DNA of 64,000 nucleotides from Melittangium boletus DSM 14713 (GTDB taxonomy: Bacteria > Myxococcota > Myxococcia > Myxococcales > Myxococcaceae). Below the pieces are notes generated by a model. The model was not told the origin of the DNA. It saw nothing but the letters and a program-made list of their open reading frames with translations, and ran no database searches. This document shows positions 47,452 to 57,700 of this stretch, piece by piece. A program made the position numbers and the translations under genes. The first letter of the stretch is position 1; every line of letters begins with the position of its first letter. Location: positions 5,456,292-5,520,291 of the forward strand of contig NZ_CP022163.1 in NCBI RefSeq assembly GCF_002305855.1, written 5' to 3'.

Positions 47452-48861
47452 CTACACGAGCCCGTATTCCTCGAGCTTGTTGTACAGCGTGCGGCGGCTG
47501 ATGCCGAGCAGCCGCGCGGCGAGGGTGCGGTTGTCCCCCGCGCTCTTGAGCGCGCCCATCAGGGCCTGCCGCTCCGTCTCCTTGCGCTGCGACTCCAGGG
47601 TGCGTCCTTCCGCGCCGGGGCTCGCCACTGGGAGGCTTCCCGGCACGGGCGTTGGACTGGCCGGGGCCGGGAGCGATGCGGGGACGATGCCCGGCTGCCG
47701 CTCGATCTCCCGCCGCACCTCGTCCCCGGTGAGCAGGGGCCCGTCGGAGAGCACCACCAGGCGCTCGATGAAGTTCTGCAACTGGCGCACGTTGCCGGGC
47801 CAGGGCTGGGCACACAGGGCGGCCAGCCCGTCCGGCGTCAGGGTGAAGGGCGGCCGGCCATTGGCGCGCGCGTGCACCTCGAGGAAATGCCGCGCGAGCG
47901 GTTCGATGTCCTCGGGACGGACGCGCAGGGGGGGCAGCCACACCGGCACCACGTTGAGCCGGTAGAAGAGGTCCTCCCGGAAGCCGCCCTCGCGCACCAG
48001 CGTCTCCAGGTCCCGGTGCGTGGCCGCCACGAAGCGCACGTCCACCTTGAGCGTCTGGGTGCCGCCGAGCCGTTCGAACTCCCGCTCCTGCAAGAGGCGC
48101 AGGAGCTTCACCTGCACCTGGGGGGTGATGTCGCCGATTTCGTCGAGGAAGAGCGTGCCGCCGTGGGCCAGCTCCACGCGACCGGGCTTGCGGGTGGCCG
48201 CGCCGGTGAAGGCGCCCTTCTCGTAGCCGAACAGCTCGCTCTCCAGGAGCGTGTCCGGCAGCGCCGCGCAGTGCAGCTTCACGAAGGGGCCCGCGTGCCG
48301 GGGGCTCGCGTCGTGCACGGCCTTGGCGGCGAGCTCCTTGCCCGTGCCGGACTCACCGCGCAGCAGCACCGTGGCCGTGCCCGCGGCCGCGCGAGAGAGC
48401 AGCGCCTGGACACTGGCCATGGCGGAGCTCTGGCCCACGAAGCCGCCCGCCTCCCGGGGCACGGGCCGCGACACCTCCGGCTGCTGAGCGCGCAAGAGGG
48501 CCTTGCGGATGCTGAAGAGGATTTCCTCCCGGTCGAAGGGCTTGAGGGCGAAATCGGCCGCGCCCGCCTTCATGGCCTCCACGGCGAGGGGCACGGTGCC
48601 ATGGGCGGTGAGGAGGATGACGGGCATGTCCGGCCACGAGCGCCCCACTTCGGCGAGCAACTCCATGCCACCCATTCCGGGCATGCGCACATCGCTCACC
48701 ACCACGTCGATGGGCTTGCGGCTCAGCAGGGCGAGGGCTTCTTCCCCTCGCGTGGCCGTGTGCACCGAGAGCCCCGCCTGTCCCAGCAGCGCGCCGAGCA
48801 CCTTGGCCACGGCGGGGTCGTCATCCACCAGCAACACGTTTCCCTTGAGCGACTCAGCCAC
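47452..48861 (-). CDS. NtrC-family sigma-54-dependent response regulator
   Basis: A 469-residue activator. The receiver has acidic DDD (13-15), phospho-acceptor Asp57 (VVSDVRMPGMGG), TAHG and LKPF. The AAA+ domain has GESGTGKE, canonical GAFTGA, GTLFLDEIGD and the Arg-finger FYRLNVVPVWLPPLR. After a Pro-rich linker the Fis-type helix-turn-helix NRTLAARLLGISRRTLYNKLEEYG ends the protein. The nearest kinase on the same strand (50493-52001) is a likely partner, now separated from it by a pair of lipoprotein genes. Confidence 0.92.
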   Translation of the reverse strand: MAESLKGNVLLVDDDPAVAKVLGALLGQAGLSVHTATRGEEALALLSRKPIDVVVSDVRMPGMGGMELLAEVGRSWPDMPVILLTAHGTVPLAVEAMKAGAADFALKPFDREEILFSIRKALLRAQQPEVSRPVPREAGGFVGQSSAMASVQALLSRAAAGTATVLLRGESGTGKELAAKAVHDASPRHAGPFVKLHCAALPDTLLESELFGYEKGAFTGAATRKPGRVELAHGGTLFLDEIGDITPQVQVKLLRLLQEREFERLGGTQTLKVDVRFVAATHRDLETLVREGGFREDLFYRLNVVPVWLPPLRVRPEDIEPLARHFLEVHARANGRPPFTLTPDGLAALCAQPWPGNVRQLQNFIERLVVLSDGPLLTGDEVRREIERQPGIVPASLPAPASPTPVPGSLPVASPGAEGRTLESQRKETERQALMGALKSAGDNRTLAARLLGISRRTLYNKLEEYGLV

Positions 48862-49016
48862 GGTGCTTCATCTCCTGGTACGGGGATGGGGGCGGCCAGG
48901 GGCCCGCGCTCGCATCCGCCGCCGAGCCTACCTCGCCCGGGCTTGTCCTGTCAGGGCTCCCCAGGTTTCACTCGCGCTTGAAGTGTGGGGGGGCTCTACC
49001 TCGAGTCGAACCTGGC

Positions 49017-49466
49017 TCAACTCCCATGCGGTTGACGGGCCAGGACTCGCCCTTCTGGAGACACCGCGAAGGACTCCCACCAGTCGAGCATTCGAAACCG
49101 CTTGCTCCCGCATCGATCGAACCGTTGCGTGACGTTGACGTAGTAGTAGTCCTTCCACTGATAGACCACGGCTCCCAGTCCCAAGGCTGGAGTCGAGCAT
49201 CCCTCGAAGAGGCTCTGGTCGGACCAGAGCCGGATCGTCTCTTGGAGTGCTCCCGCCGCGGCCAGCGCGGCTTGCCCATTGAGCTCTTTGTCGACGTCGT
49301 TCGAGACAGGTTGAATCGCCGCCAGTTCTTCTTGCGACGGCCATTCCACTGGGGGCTCCTTGATGCCCAGCAACGGCGCGATCACCGCGCATCCCGTGGA
49401 GTTCATCGCTACCACGAGCATCAAGCATGTGAGGCGCATGTCCTTCTCTTTGTCCCCGAGACGCAT
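49017..49466 (-). CDS. small lipoprotein, partner of the JAMM-like lipoprotein
   Basis: A 149-residue protein. ATG 49466 starts one base after the preceding gene's stop and has AGGAAGGA 7 bases upstream. A second ATG at 49439 would give a shorter n-region. The hydrophobic segment and lipobox-like end CLMLVVAMNSTGC predict lipid anchoring. The mature part is mixed alpha/beta with aromatic-rich VVYQWKDYYYVNV and contains Cys pairs. I do not recognise the family. Base composition is clearly less GC-rich than the surroundings. The tight coupling suggests that it works with, or protects against, its neighbour. Confidence 0.6.
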   Translation of the reverse strand: MRLGDKEKDMRLTCLMLVVAMNSTGCAVIAPLLGIKEPPVEWPSQEELAAIQPVSNDVDKELNGQAALAAAGALQETIRLWSDQSLFEGCSTPALGLGAVVYQWKDYYYVNVTQRFDRCGSKRFRMLDWWESFAVSPEGRVLARQPHGS

Positions 49467-49467
49467 G

Positions 49468-50391
49468 CTAGTTCCTTCCTGGATTGAAGAGAGGCGCGCA
49501 TCTCGCGGGTCCGCTCCCGAGCGGTTCGGGCTCACATCGGGTTCGCCATTCCCATGCATTTCCACTCCACTCGTGGACATCTCCAGTGGAGCGCAGGAGC
49601 AGGTAGATTGGGTGCTGCTCTTTCCGCGCGAAGATGAAGCTTTGCGCGACGATGGGCGAACCGCCGATGATGGGAGGCTCACCTGTCACGGAGTTTCCTG
49701 GATATAGATCCAGACGGGCCATGCCTTGTGTCGCGTCGAAGTCCATCGGCCAGATTGCCATGTCTGGTGTCGAGGGGCCGCGCCAGCATGGATGATTGTG
49801 AAGCAACCCAATGAGTGTGATCCGGTTCACTGGGTAATCCGCGTCCTTGACTGACTGGGGTGGAAAACAGCCCCTCTCTGGATTGACCAGGTTCCGACGA
49901 GGTGTTGTCAGGCGTAGCTCATAGGTGGGAGGCTGCCCATCCTCCGAGATATTGACTACATAGAGAGCACTGCAATATTCGGCGGTAAGGTTGCGGACGG
50001 GCTTGCGGTTCAATGGATCGGTGGTATCGCAGCTCGTGGCGCCCTCAAGGCGTAGGAATTGGTCCGAGATGGCTTTCATTATCTCGAAGCGCAAGAGACC
50101 CGCGGGCGCTTGTTGGGTGATATTCTCTTGGGACAACACGATGCCAGGGATTCGACTCCAGGGGCCCGATGCCTCGTCTCCACCCGCTCCAGTGTAGATG
50201 ATGTAATCATTGGGTGATGTGCAGGCGGGGGAGATGAGCAAGATCATCATCAACCCGATGCGGCGCAGGCTGGTAGATAGTAGGCCAGCCCTGGCCGTGC
50301 AGGGAACAGCACCGGAGGCGAGTTCACCCGCGATCATTCGCAAGCCGCTCATGCCTGACTGAAGTGATAGGTGGTTCAGCGTGGGCTGCAT
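49468..50391 (-). CDS. JAMM/DUF4329-like lipoprotein
   Basis: A 307-residue protein of uncertain start. The hydrophobic stretch GLMMILLISPAC lies 40-60 residues in, so translation may begin later than the ATG at 50391. The mature domain contains LLHNHPCWRGPSTPD, close to the JAMM metallopeptidase signature HxHP...SxxD (one residue shorter between His and Ser than in RadC or Rpn11-type motifs). A general-base Glu could not be fixed. Such domains cleave isopeptide or peptide bonds in several exported toxins. The gene is less GC-rich than its neighbours, and a small lipoprotein gene follows immediately. Confidence 0.55.
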   Translation of the reverse strand: MQPTLNHLSLQSGMSGLRMIAGELASGAVPCTARAGLLSTSLRRIGLMMILLISPACTSPNDYIIYTGAGGDEASGPWSRIPGIVLSQENITQQAPAGLLRFEIMKAISDQFLRLEGATSCDTTDPLNRKPVRNLTAEYCSALYVVNISEDGQPPTYELRLTTPRRNLVNPERGCFPPQSVKDADYPVNRITLIGLLHNHPCWRGPSTPDMAIWPMDFDATQGMARLDLYPGNSVTGEPPIIGGSPIVAQSFIFARKEQHPIYLLLRSTGDVHEWSGNAWEWRTRCEPEPLGSGPARCAPLFNPGRN

Positions 50392-50443
50392 GTCATGATT
50401 GTAGCGTCAGCAAGATTTGACGTGCAAACCGTGATGATTGTGA

Positions 50444-50460
50444 CCCCTATTTCATAGAGG
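50444..50460. terminator. short hairpin downstream of the histidine kinase gene
   Basis: CCCCTAT and ATAGAGG form a 7-base stem with one G-T pair around TTC, 33 bases after the kinase stop (minus strand). It lies in an AT-rich 100-base gap that probably also holds the promoter of the lipoprotein pair. No T-run follows on the minus strand, so terminator activity is uncertain. Confidence 0.3.
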
Positions 50461-50492
50461 TGTTGATTCATTCCCCTTGGATTTTTACTCCT

Positions 50493-52001
50493 TCACCGCT
50501 CCAGGCCGGGCCCGGAGATGGGCAGGAGCAGTGTCACCGTGGTGCCTCGTCCCTCGTGGCTCGTGAGCGTCACCTGGCCGCCGTGGGCCTCCACCACCCG
50601 TTTGACGAAAGCCAATCCCAAACCACTGCCCGTGGCCTTGGTGGTGTAGAAGTCGTCGAAGGCCCGCTCGCGGGTGCGCGCGTTCATTCCCTCTCCTGAG
50701 TCCTCCACCGCGAGCACCACGCTGCGTTTGTCCCTCTTCGTGCGCAGGATGAGCGTGCCCCCGTCCGGCATGGCCTCAAGCGCGTTGCGCACCAGGTTCT
50801 CCACGGCGTTGGCCAGCAAATCCCAGTCTCCCGGGCAGCGGAGCTCTCCCGGTGCCAGCTCCCGGCGCAACTCCACCCCGGGGCGTCCGGTGAAACCCTG
50901 GAGCGACAGCACGCTCGTGGCGAGCTGATTCATATCCACCGGCTGCAACAGCGGCTCCACCCGTCCCAGGCGCTGGTAGGTGCTCACCACCCGGTCCAAT
51001 CGCTCCACCTGTTCCAGGAGCAGGTCCAGGAACTCGCCCTTGTCGTCCCAGGGCTGGCCCCGGGCGTGTTCCTCCTGGAGGTATTGCGCGGCGCCCTTGA
51101 GCGCGGCGATGGGGTTCTTCAGGTCGTGCGCCATCTGCGCGGAGAAGCGGCCCAGGGTGGCCATCCGCGTGAGCTGTTCGCGCTGGGCCACGACGGCCGA
51201 CACGCCTCGCCGGGTAATGGCCAGCAGCGCGAGCGTGATGGCGACCGTGCCCACGACCAGCGCGCCGTGGCGCTCGGCGAAGGCCCGGAACACGGCCAGG
51301 TAGGCCAGCACGCCGATGATGGATAAGAGGAGCGCGAACCCGGCGTGGATGTTGTTCAGCTCCCGGCCGAAGAGGCGCAGGCGCAGGGCCACCACGGCGA
51401 TGGCGGGCAGCCCCAGGATCGTGCCCAGGTTGCCCAGGCGTGGCACGTCCCGGCCCAGCTCCGCCGCCAGGTCCGTGCCCAGCAGTGTCACCAGCAGCGC
51501 CAGTCCCGTGAGCAGCAATCCCGCCCGGGTGCGCTCGATGGCGCGGGGCTCGCGGCGCAGGTGCCGCAGCAGCAGCCAGAAGCCCCCGAGCAGCAGGGGC
51601 ACGCTCAACCCCACCAGCACCCAGGTGAAGCCCCGCGAGGTCACCGTCGCCGCTACCCGCGCCGAGCCCAGCCCCGCGAGCGACACGGCCGTCAGCCCTC
51701 CGAAGATGGCGTAGGCCGCGTACATCACCCCCGAGAGCCGGCGCCGCTCGCCCACGAAGGAGAGGATGAAGTGCAGGGCGGAGGGGGCGCTCATCATCGT
51801 CGCGGCCGTGGCGATGAGCCGCCAGCCGGCCCCTCCGGAATTCGCCAGGGCGAAGTCGGCGAAGTTCCAGGTGGACAGGGTGATGCTGATGACCGCCAGG
51901 GGCAACGCCAGCGGGCTCTTGCCCACGCGCACCAGGGCCAGGATGGTCAGCGCGAGCAGTCCCGCGCAGGCCCCAAGGCTCATCCACGCCTGGGTCGTCA
52001 T
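50493..52001 (-). CDS. sensor histidine kinase with multi-pass membrane input domain
   Basis: A 502-residue kinase. ATG 52001 has GAGGAG upstream. The first 260 residues contain about seven to eight hydrophobic segments like 7TM/histidine-kinase N-terminal sensors. The H box MAHDLKNPIAALKGAAQYL follows, then N (NAVENLVRNALEAMP), G1 (VEDSGEGM), F (FDDFYTTKATGSGLGLAFVK) and G2 boxes. It resembles NtrB-type kinases that partner sigma-54 regulators; the regulator at 47452 is the best candidate. The preceding gene ends 22 bases upstream. Confidence 0.87.
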   Translation of the reverse strand: MTTQAWMSLGACAGLLALTILALVRVGKSPLALPLAVISITLSTWNFADFALANSGGAGWRLIATAATMMSAPSALHFILSFVGERRRLSGVMYAAYAIFGGLTAVSLAGLGSARVAATVTSRGFTWVLVGLSVPLLLGGFWLLLRHLRREPRAIERTRAGLLLTGLALLVTLLGTDLAAELGRDVPRLGNLGTILGLPAIAVVALRLRLFGRELNNIHAGFALLLSIIGVLAYLAVFRAFAERHGALVVGTVAITLALLAITRRGVSAVVAQREQLTRMATLGRFSAQMAHDLKNPIAALKGAAQYLQEEHARGQPWDDKGEFLDLLLEQVERLDRVVSTYQRLGRVEPLLQPVDMNQLATSVLSLQGFTGRPGVELRRELAPGELRCPGDWDLLANAVENLVRNALEAMPDGGTLILRTKRDKRSVVLAVEDSGEGMNARTRERAFDDFYTTKATGSGLGLAFVKRVVEAHGGQVTLTSHEGRGTTVTLLLPISGPGLER

Positions 52002-52023
52002 GGGCTCCTCTTGCCTCCGGGCC

Positions 52024-54528
52024 CTACAGCAGGGCCAGCCGGCGGGAGCGCACGGGATCCGCGGCCACGGCTTCCCAGCGGCGCACGGCGGCCTCGCGCT
52101 CGGGCTCGGGGGCGTCGGCGTAATAGCCGAGCGTGTCGTTGAGGCCCCGGCTGAGCTCCTCGATGGAGGACAGGCGGACCTCCAGCTCCGGGTGGCGCAG
52201 CGCGGCCACGAGCCAGTCGGCGCGGCGGCGCGTGCGGTTGTCCGCCCACCACGCCATCCACGCGCGCGTGTCCAGGCCATGCGACACGCGCGTCACTTCG
52301 CGCAGCGCGTCGGCGGCGGCCTGGGCGCACAGCGGATCGCTCCCGCCCGTGAGGGGGATGAGGCTCTCGATGGCCTCGCGATCATGCAACGTGCCCAGGG
52401 CGCGCGCGGCGAGCGAGCGGCGCAGGGGGTCTCGATGGCCGAGTTCCTGGCGCAGCTCCCGGCGCGCGGCGTCCATGCGAGGCAGGTGCTTGAGGGCGGC
52501 GGCGGCCACGCGCGCGGCGCTGGACAGGTCCGGCTCGGGATCGAAGAGACCGCGCAGGATGCCATCCACCAGCTCCACGTAGGGCAGGCCACCGGCGGTG
52601 AGCAGGGCGAAATAGCGGGTGTCCGCGTCGGGCGAGTCCAGGAGCGGAGCCAGGGCCTGGGCCGCGGGCCGGCCGAGCCGCGAGAGCGCTCCGGCGATGG
52701 GGCCCAGCTCGTCCGCCTCGGGCAGCTCCACCACGGGCAGCCGGCTCCAGGCGGAGGGGCCGGGAAAGTGCGTGGCGAGCACCCGGGCGCTGGCCTCGGG
52801 CGAGCGCGCCAGCTCCGCCATGGCGCTCGCGCGCTGATTGGCGTCCGGGCCCGTGAGCCGCTTGATGAGGGGGCCGAAATCCGGAGGCGGGCGCTCCTCC
52901 TGGGACATCACCAGCGGGGCGAGTGAAGCGGCGCGGCCCAGGGCACCGGCGGAGCGGGTGGCGAAGGGGCTCCAGCCCAGGCCCGCGGCGAGCGAGGGGG
53001 CCGGGGCGCTCGGAGCCGGGGCGGCGGGCTCGTCGAACTCCACGTCGATGTCCACGTCGAAGTTCATTCCGCCGCGCTGGGGGCCCTGGCGCTGCTTGCG
53101 GAAGAGCAGCAGCTCCTGGAAGGCGGCGGGCAGGTCCTGGCAGAAGAGGATGTAGTCGGACAGGCGCCGCTGGCTGATGGGCTTCTGGCCGCAGTCGCCG
53201 TAGAGCACCGCCACGAGCCGGCCACGCACTTCCACGGGGTAGAGGAAGAGGGTGCGAGGCGGCTGGCGGCCGAACAGCTCCAGGTAGTGCCGGGTGAGGC
53301 TGTCGGGCGGCATGGGCCCCGCGTAGCTGCCCCGGGTGACGGCCACGGTGCGGAAGACGCTGGAGGCATCGAGCGGAATGGACACCTGGGTGAGTGCGTC
53401 GCCCCGGAGTCCGTCTCCCCGCGAGTCCCAGCCCACGGCCGCGCCGCGCATCACCGCGAAGGCGGCCACATAGTCGAATGAACGACGGCCAAAGCGCAGG
53501 GCGGTGTCGATGAGCCGATCGCGGTCACGCGTGGCTTCCTTGAGGGCGGCGCGCGCCTGCGCGAGCGTCCACTCGGGCACCTCATCGCCCGGGGCCCGCG
53601 CCGATTCGTTCTCCGCGGGCCGGGATTCGGGCGGAGGCGGCGGACGCACGGGCGCGGCGGCCACGGGGGCCGGGGGCGCGGCCCGGGGCGGAGCGGCCTG
53701 GGGCGCGGGTCTCGGAGGCGCGGCCTGGGGCGGAGGGCGCGCCTGGGGCTGGGCCTGGGGCCGCGCGGGCTCGGCCATGTTCAGTCGCAGGGGCTCCCGG
53801 GCGGGCGCGGACGCGGGAGCGGGGGACGGCGGCGCCGGGCGCGCGGGAGGCGCCTGGACCCGCTGCGGAGGGGGAGCCACCGGGGCGGGAGGCTCCGCTG
53901 TCCTCTCGATGGGGACGGGCTCGGCGGCCACGTCGCGCGCGAGCCGTTCCACCATCTCCAGGGTGAGGGTGGACTCCTCGGCGTCCGGTGCCGGAGGCGG
54001 GGGCGGCTGGACCGCGGGCGGCGGCGCCGGTGGGGGAATCGCGGCGGCGCCCATCCGCTCCGGGTCGAGCATGGCGAGGACGGTGCCGTAGCGCGGCGTC
54101 AGCGGCAGGCGGTAGATGACGGAGATCCACTCGCGCACCCGCACCTCGGTGGCCACCCACAACTCCAGGGGCTTGCCGAGGAGGAATCCCACCTCCTCCA
54201 ACTCCTTGCGGGGCACCGGGTAGCCACAGGCCACGTGCAGGGTGGTGCCATCCAGCGACAGGGGGACCACGCACAGCCGGTCGGCGATCTTCGGGGGGAT
54301 GAAGGAGGCGACATCCGCGTTGGGCTCGAAGTCGGCGAGGTTCACCGGCCTCAGTCCCGACGCCTCTCCGAGCGCGTGCAGCACCTGGGGTTCGGCGAGC
54401 ATCCGCCGCTCGAGCAGGGCGGTGTCGAGGGCACCCCCTTGGGCCGCCTGATGGCGCAAGGCTTCCTCGGCCTTGTCCTGGGGGAGGAGGCCCTGCGCGA
54501 TCAGGGTCTGGGCGAGAAGGGAAGGCAT
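52024..54528 (-). CDS. GspE-N (MshEN) and HEAT-repeat mosaic protein
   Basis: An 834-residue protein. ATG 54528 begins MPSLLAQTLIAQGLLPQDKAEEALRHQ, the helical start of the GspE/PilB N-terminal (MshEN) domain, which binds cyclic di-GMP in some proteins. A Pro/Ala-rich linker of about 200 residues follows. Next comes a GAF-like region with TLFLYPVEVRGRLVAVLYGD, then C-terminal HEAT-like helical repeats (LARSPEASARVLATHF, SLAARALGTLHDREAIESL). A second in-frame ATG lies 24 bases further upstream. It precedes the membrane histidine kinase on the same strand by 22 bases, suggesting a shared signalling role. Confidence 0.8.
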   Translation of the reverse strand: MPSLLAQTLIAQGLLPQDKAEEALRHQAAQGGALDTALLERRMLAEPQVLHALGEASGLRPVNLADFEPNADVASFIPPKIADRLCVVPLSLDGTTLHVACGYPVPRKELEEVGFLLGKPLELWVATEVRVREWISVIYRLPLTPRYGTVLAMLDPERMGAAAIPPPAPPPAVQPPPPPAPDAEESTLTLEMVERLARDVAAEPVPIERTAEPPAPVAPPPQRVQAPPARPAPPSPAPASAPAREPLRLNMAEPARPQAQPQARPPPQAAPPRPAPQAAPPRAAPPAPVAAAPVRPPPPPESRPAENESARAPGDEVPEWTLAQARAALKEATRDRDRLIDTALRFGRRSFDYVAAFAVMRGAAVGWDSRGDGLRGDALTQVSIPLDASSVFRTVAVTRGSYAGPMPPDSLTRHYLELFGRQPPRTLFLYPVEVRGRLVAVLYGDCGQKPISQRRLSDYILFCQDLPAAFQELLLFRKQRQGPQRGGMNFDVDIDVEFDEPAAPAPSAPAPSLAAGLGWSPFATRSAGALGRAASLAPLVMSQEERPPPDFGPLIKRLTGPDANQRASAMAELARSPEASARVLATHFPGPSAWSRLPVVELPEADELGPIAGALSRLGRPAAQALAPLLDSPDADTRYFALLTAGGLPYVELVDGILRGLFDPEPDLSSAARVAAAALKHLPRMDAARRELRQELGHRDPLRRSLAARALGTLHDREAIESLIPLTGGSDPLCAQAAADALREVTRVSHGLDTRAWMAWWADNRTRRRADWLVAALRHPELEVRLSSIEELSRGLNDTLGYYADAPEPEREAAVRRWEAVAADPVRSRRLALL

Positions 54529-54721
54529 GGGGGCGGGGCATCTTAAGGCCATGGCAGGCCGGCACAACGAATCCTTTGCCCGATGTCCGCTCGCCCTCTC
54601 TCCGGGCGTTTCCGACCGCGTTCCGACACTCCAGGTCCAGGGTTCCCTTTCCCCATTGCTCCGGGAGGCGGGACGCGGCGACAGTCGTGTCACGCGCCCG
54701 GCCGCGCGGATGCCCTCCTCG

Positions 54722-57700
54722 ATGACTGCCCTGTCCGACACGCAAAAGTTCCTGGAGGCCGAAATCTCCCGGTTGAGGGGCCTGCTCCAACGGGCCGGAC
54801 TCGATGCCGATGGCGAGCCCTTCCCGAGGGATCATGAGCCCCAGGCCGTCCTCGATGACCAGGAGCGATTGTCGCGCCTGGCCCAGGGCGCGGGTGGCAT
54901 CGGGGTGTTCTCGTTGGATCTGACGACCCGGCTGATGGCCGTCACCCCGGCGTACTGCCGCCTGTTCGGGCTCGCGCCGGTGGCGGTGCTGCCCGCGGAG
55001 CTGATCGACACGCTCGTCGTTCCCGAGGCGCCGTCCATGCCCTCCTCCCTGGAGCGGCGTGCGGGGTCGCGTGGGGGGCTTGTCGCCGAGTTCCAGATCC
55101 GCCAGCCGCGCACGGGAGCCCTGCGCTGGATTGCCCGCCGAGCCGAATACGTGCGCGACGCCGAGGGACGGCCCGTGCGCCTCGTTGGCATCGCCGAGGA
55201 CATCACCGAGCGCAGGCGCATCGAGGACGCGCTGCGCGATGCCAATGAGCGCATGCAGCTCGCGCTCAACTCGGACGTGGTGATTGGCACCTGGGTGTGG
55301 GACATCCCGAACGATCGGCTCATCGCCGACGCGCGCTTCGCCCGCTTCCTGGGGCTCGATGTGGAGGAGGCGGCCCGGGGTCTGCCGCTCGAGGTGGTCG
55401 TGAGGGCCATCCATCCGGAGGACCGCGCCCGTGTCGAGGCGATGATCGCCAAGACGGTGCGGCTTGGCAGCCCCTACCGGGCCGAGTACCGCCTCCGGCA
55501 CGCCGATGGCGGCTACCGCTGGCTCGAGGCCAGTGGCCACTGCGAGCTGTCCAGCGAGGGTCGGCCGCGGCGCTTTCCCGGAGTGATGATCGACATCCAT
55601 GAGCGCAAGGGCGGCGAGCTGCGCCTGGCGGCGCTCGTGGAGGTGGGAGACCGGCTGCGCGATCTGGAGACGACGTTCGACATCGCCAGCACCGCCATGG
55701 ATGTGGTGGGGCCGTTGATGGGCTGCGTCCGGGCGGCCTATGGGACGATCGACGCGTCCCGCCGGGTCATCGAGGTCCAGCGGGATTGGGTCGCGCGTCC
55801 CGACGTGGTCAGCATGGCGGGCCGGCACTCGTTCGATGACCACGGCGTGCACCTGGAGCATCTCCAGCGCGGGGAAACGGTGGTCATCCCCGACGTGGAG
55901 AAGGATCCGCGGACCGCGCGCCTCGCGGCCAACTTCCTGGCGCTCGAGGTGCGCTCCCTGATCAACGTGCCGTTGATGGAGCACGGGCGGCTTGTCGCCG
56001 TGCTGTTGCTGCACGATCCGCGCGTGCGCGACTGGTCCGAGGACGAGATCGACTTCCTGCGCAACATCGCCGACCGGATCTGGGCGACGAGCGAGCGCTT
56101 CCGGGTGTTGGCGGAGCTGCGCGAGGCCAACGAGGAACTCGAGCGGCGAGTCGCGCAGCGCACCCGTGAGCGCGACCGCGTCTGGAAGATCTCCCAGGAG
56201 TTGTTGGGGGTGATGGACGCCCGGGCCCGGCTGCTCAGCGTGAATCCGGCCTGGAGCGCGGTGCTCGGCTGGCGTGAGGACGAGTTGGTGGGCGCGACCC
56301 CGGCCTTGTTGGAGGCCGAGGGCGGCCCGAGCATGCGGGCGGAGCTGGAGCAACTGACCGCGAGTGATTCGACCCGGCGGTTCGAGACATCCCTGCGGCA
56401 CAAGAACGGCTCCGTGCGGCACCTGTCCTGGACGGTGGTGCTCGTCGCCGAGGAAGGGCTCGTCTACGGCGTGGGCCGGGACATCACGGAGCAGCGTCTG
56501 ATCGAGGAGGAACTGCGCCAGTCCCAGAAGATGGAGGCGGTGGGCAAGCTCACGGGCGGCGTGGCGCACGACTTCAACAACCTGCTGCAGGTCATCTCCG
56601 GCAACCTCCAACTCCTGCAGCGCGACGTGACGGACAACGAGCGAGCCCTGCGCCGCGTGCGCAACGCCATCGGCTCGGTGAACCGGGGCGCCAAGCTCGC
56701 CTCCCAGTTGCTCGCCTTCGCCCGGCGCCAGCCGCTGCAACCCCTGGTGCTCGACCTGGGGCGCCTGGTGCGGGGCATGGATGATCTGCTGCGCCGCTCG
56801 CTCGGGGATGACGTGCAGGTGGAGGCCATCATCGCCGGAGGCCTGTGGAACACGTTCGCGGACCCCAACCAGTTGGAGAACGTCATCCTCAACCTGGCCA
56901 TCAACGCCCGCGATGCCATGGGGGGCAGTGGCACGCTCACGCTGGAGGTGGACAACGCGCTCCTCGATGACGACTACGCCCGGCTGCATCCCGAGGTGGC
57001 GCCCGGCGCGTACGTGATGCTGGCCGTGTCGGACACGGGCAGTGGCATGTCACCGGAGGTGATGGAGCGCGCCTTCGAGCCGTTCTTCACCACCAAGCCC
57101 GAGGGCCGTGGGACGGGCCTGGGGCTGAGCATGGTGTATGGCTTCGTCAAGCAGAGCGGTGGCCACGTCGAATTGCGGAGCGAGCTGGGACGCGGCACGA
57201 CCTTCAAGCTGTACCTGCCACGCACCCACCAGGCGGAGACGCAGCTGCCCGAGGTGCTGTCGGGCCCGGTGGAGGGCGGTACCGAGACCATCCTGGTGGT
57301 GGAGGATGACGTGGAGGTGCGCGCCACGGCGGTGGACATCCTGACGGAGCTTGGCTACCGGGTGCTCAAGGCGGTGGACGGCCAGAGCGCGCTGTCGCTC
57401 TTGAGGCGCGGCGCGGCGGTGGACCTGCTGTTCACCGACGTGGTGATGCCCGGCCCGGTGCGCAGTCCCGAGCTGGCGCGTCAGGCCCAGGCCCTCCTGC
57501 CGGACCTGGAGGTGCTCTTCACGTCCGGCTATACCGAGAACGCCATCGTGCATGGCGGCCGGTTGGATCCGGGTGTGCACTTGTTGGGCAAGCCCTACCG
57601 GAGCGAGGAGCTGGCGCGCAAGGTGAGGCAGTTGCTCGACCAGCGCGCGCAGCGGAGGATGGCCCAGACGCCGCCCACGCCCGAGCCCGCGCGCGAGCCG

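Noticed and set aside
49561..49682. Extended N-terminus of the small lipoprotein reaching to 49682
   Set aside because: It would overlap the upstream lipoprotein gene by over 200 bases, lacks a ribosome site and would put the signal segment about 80 residues inside.
53582..56989. 1135-residue minus-strand open frame across the divergent region and the hybrid kinase
   Set aside because: It spans two real genes and a promoter region, is rich in His/Arg/Gln and has no recognisable domain.
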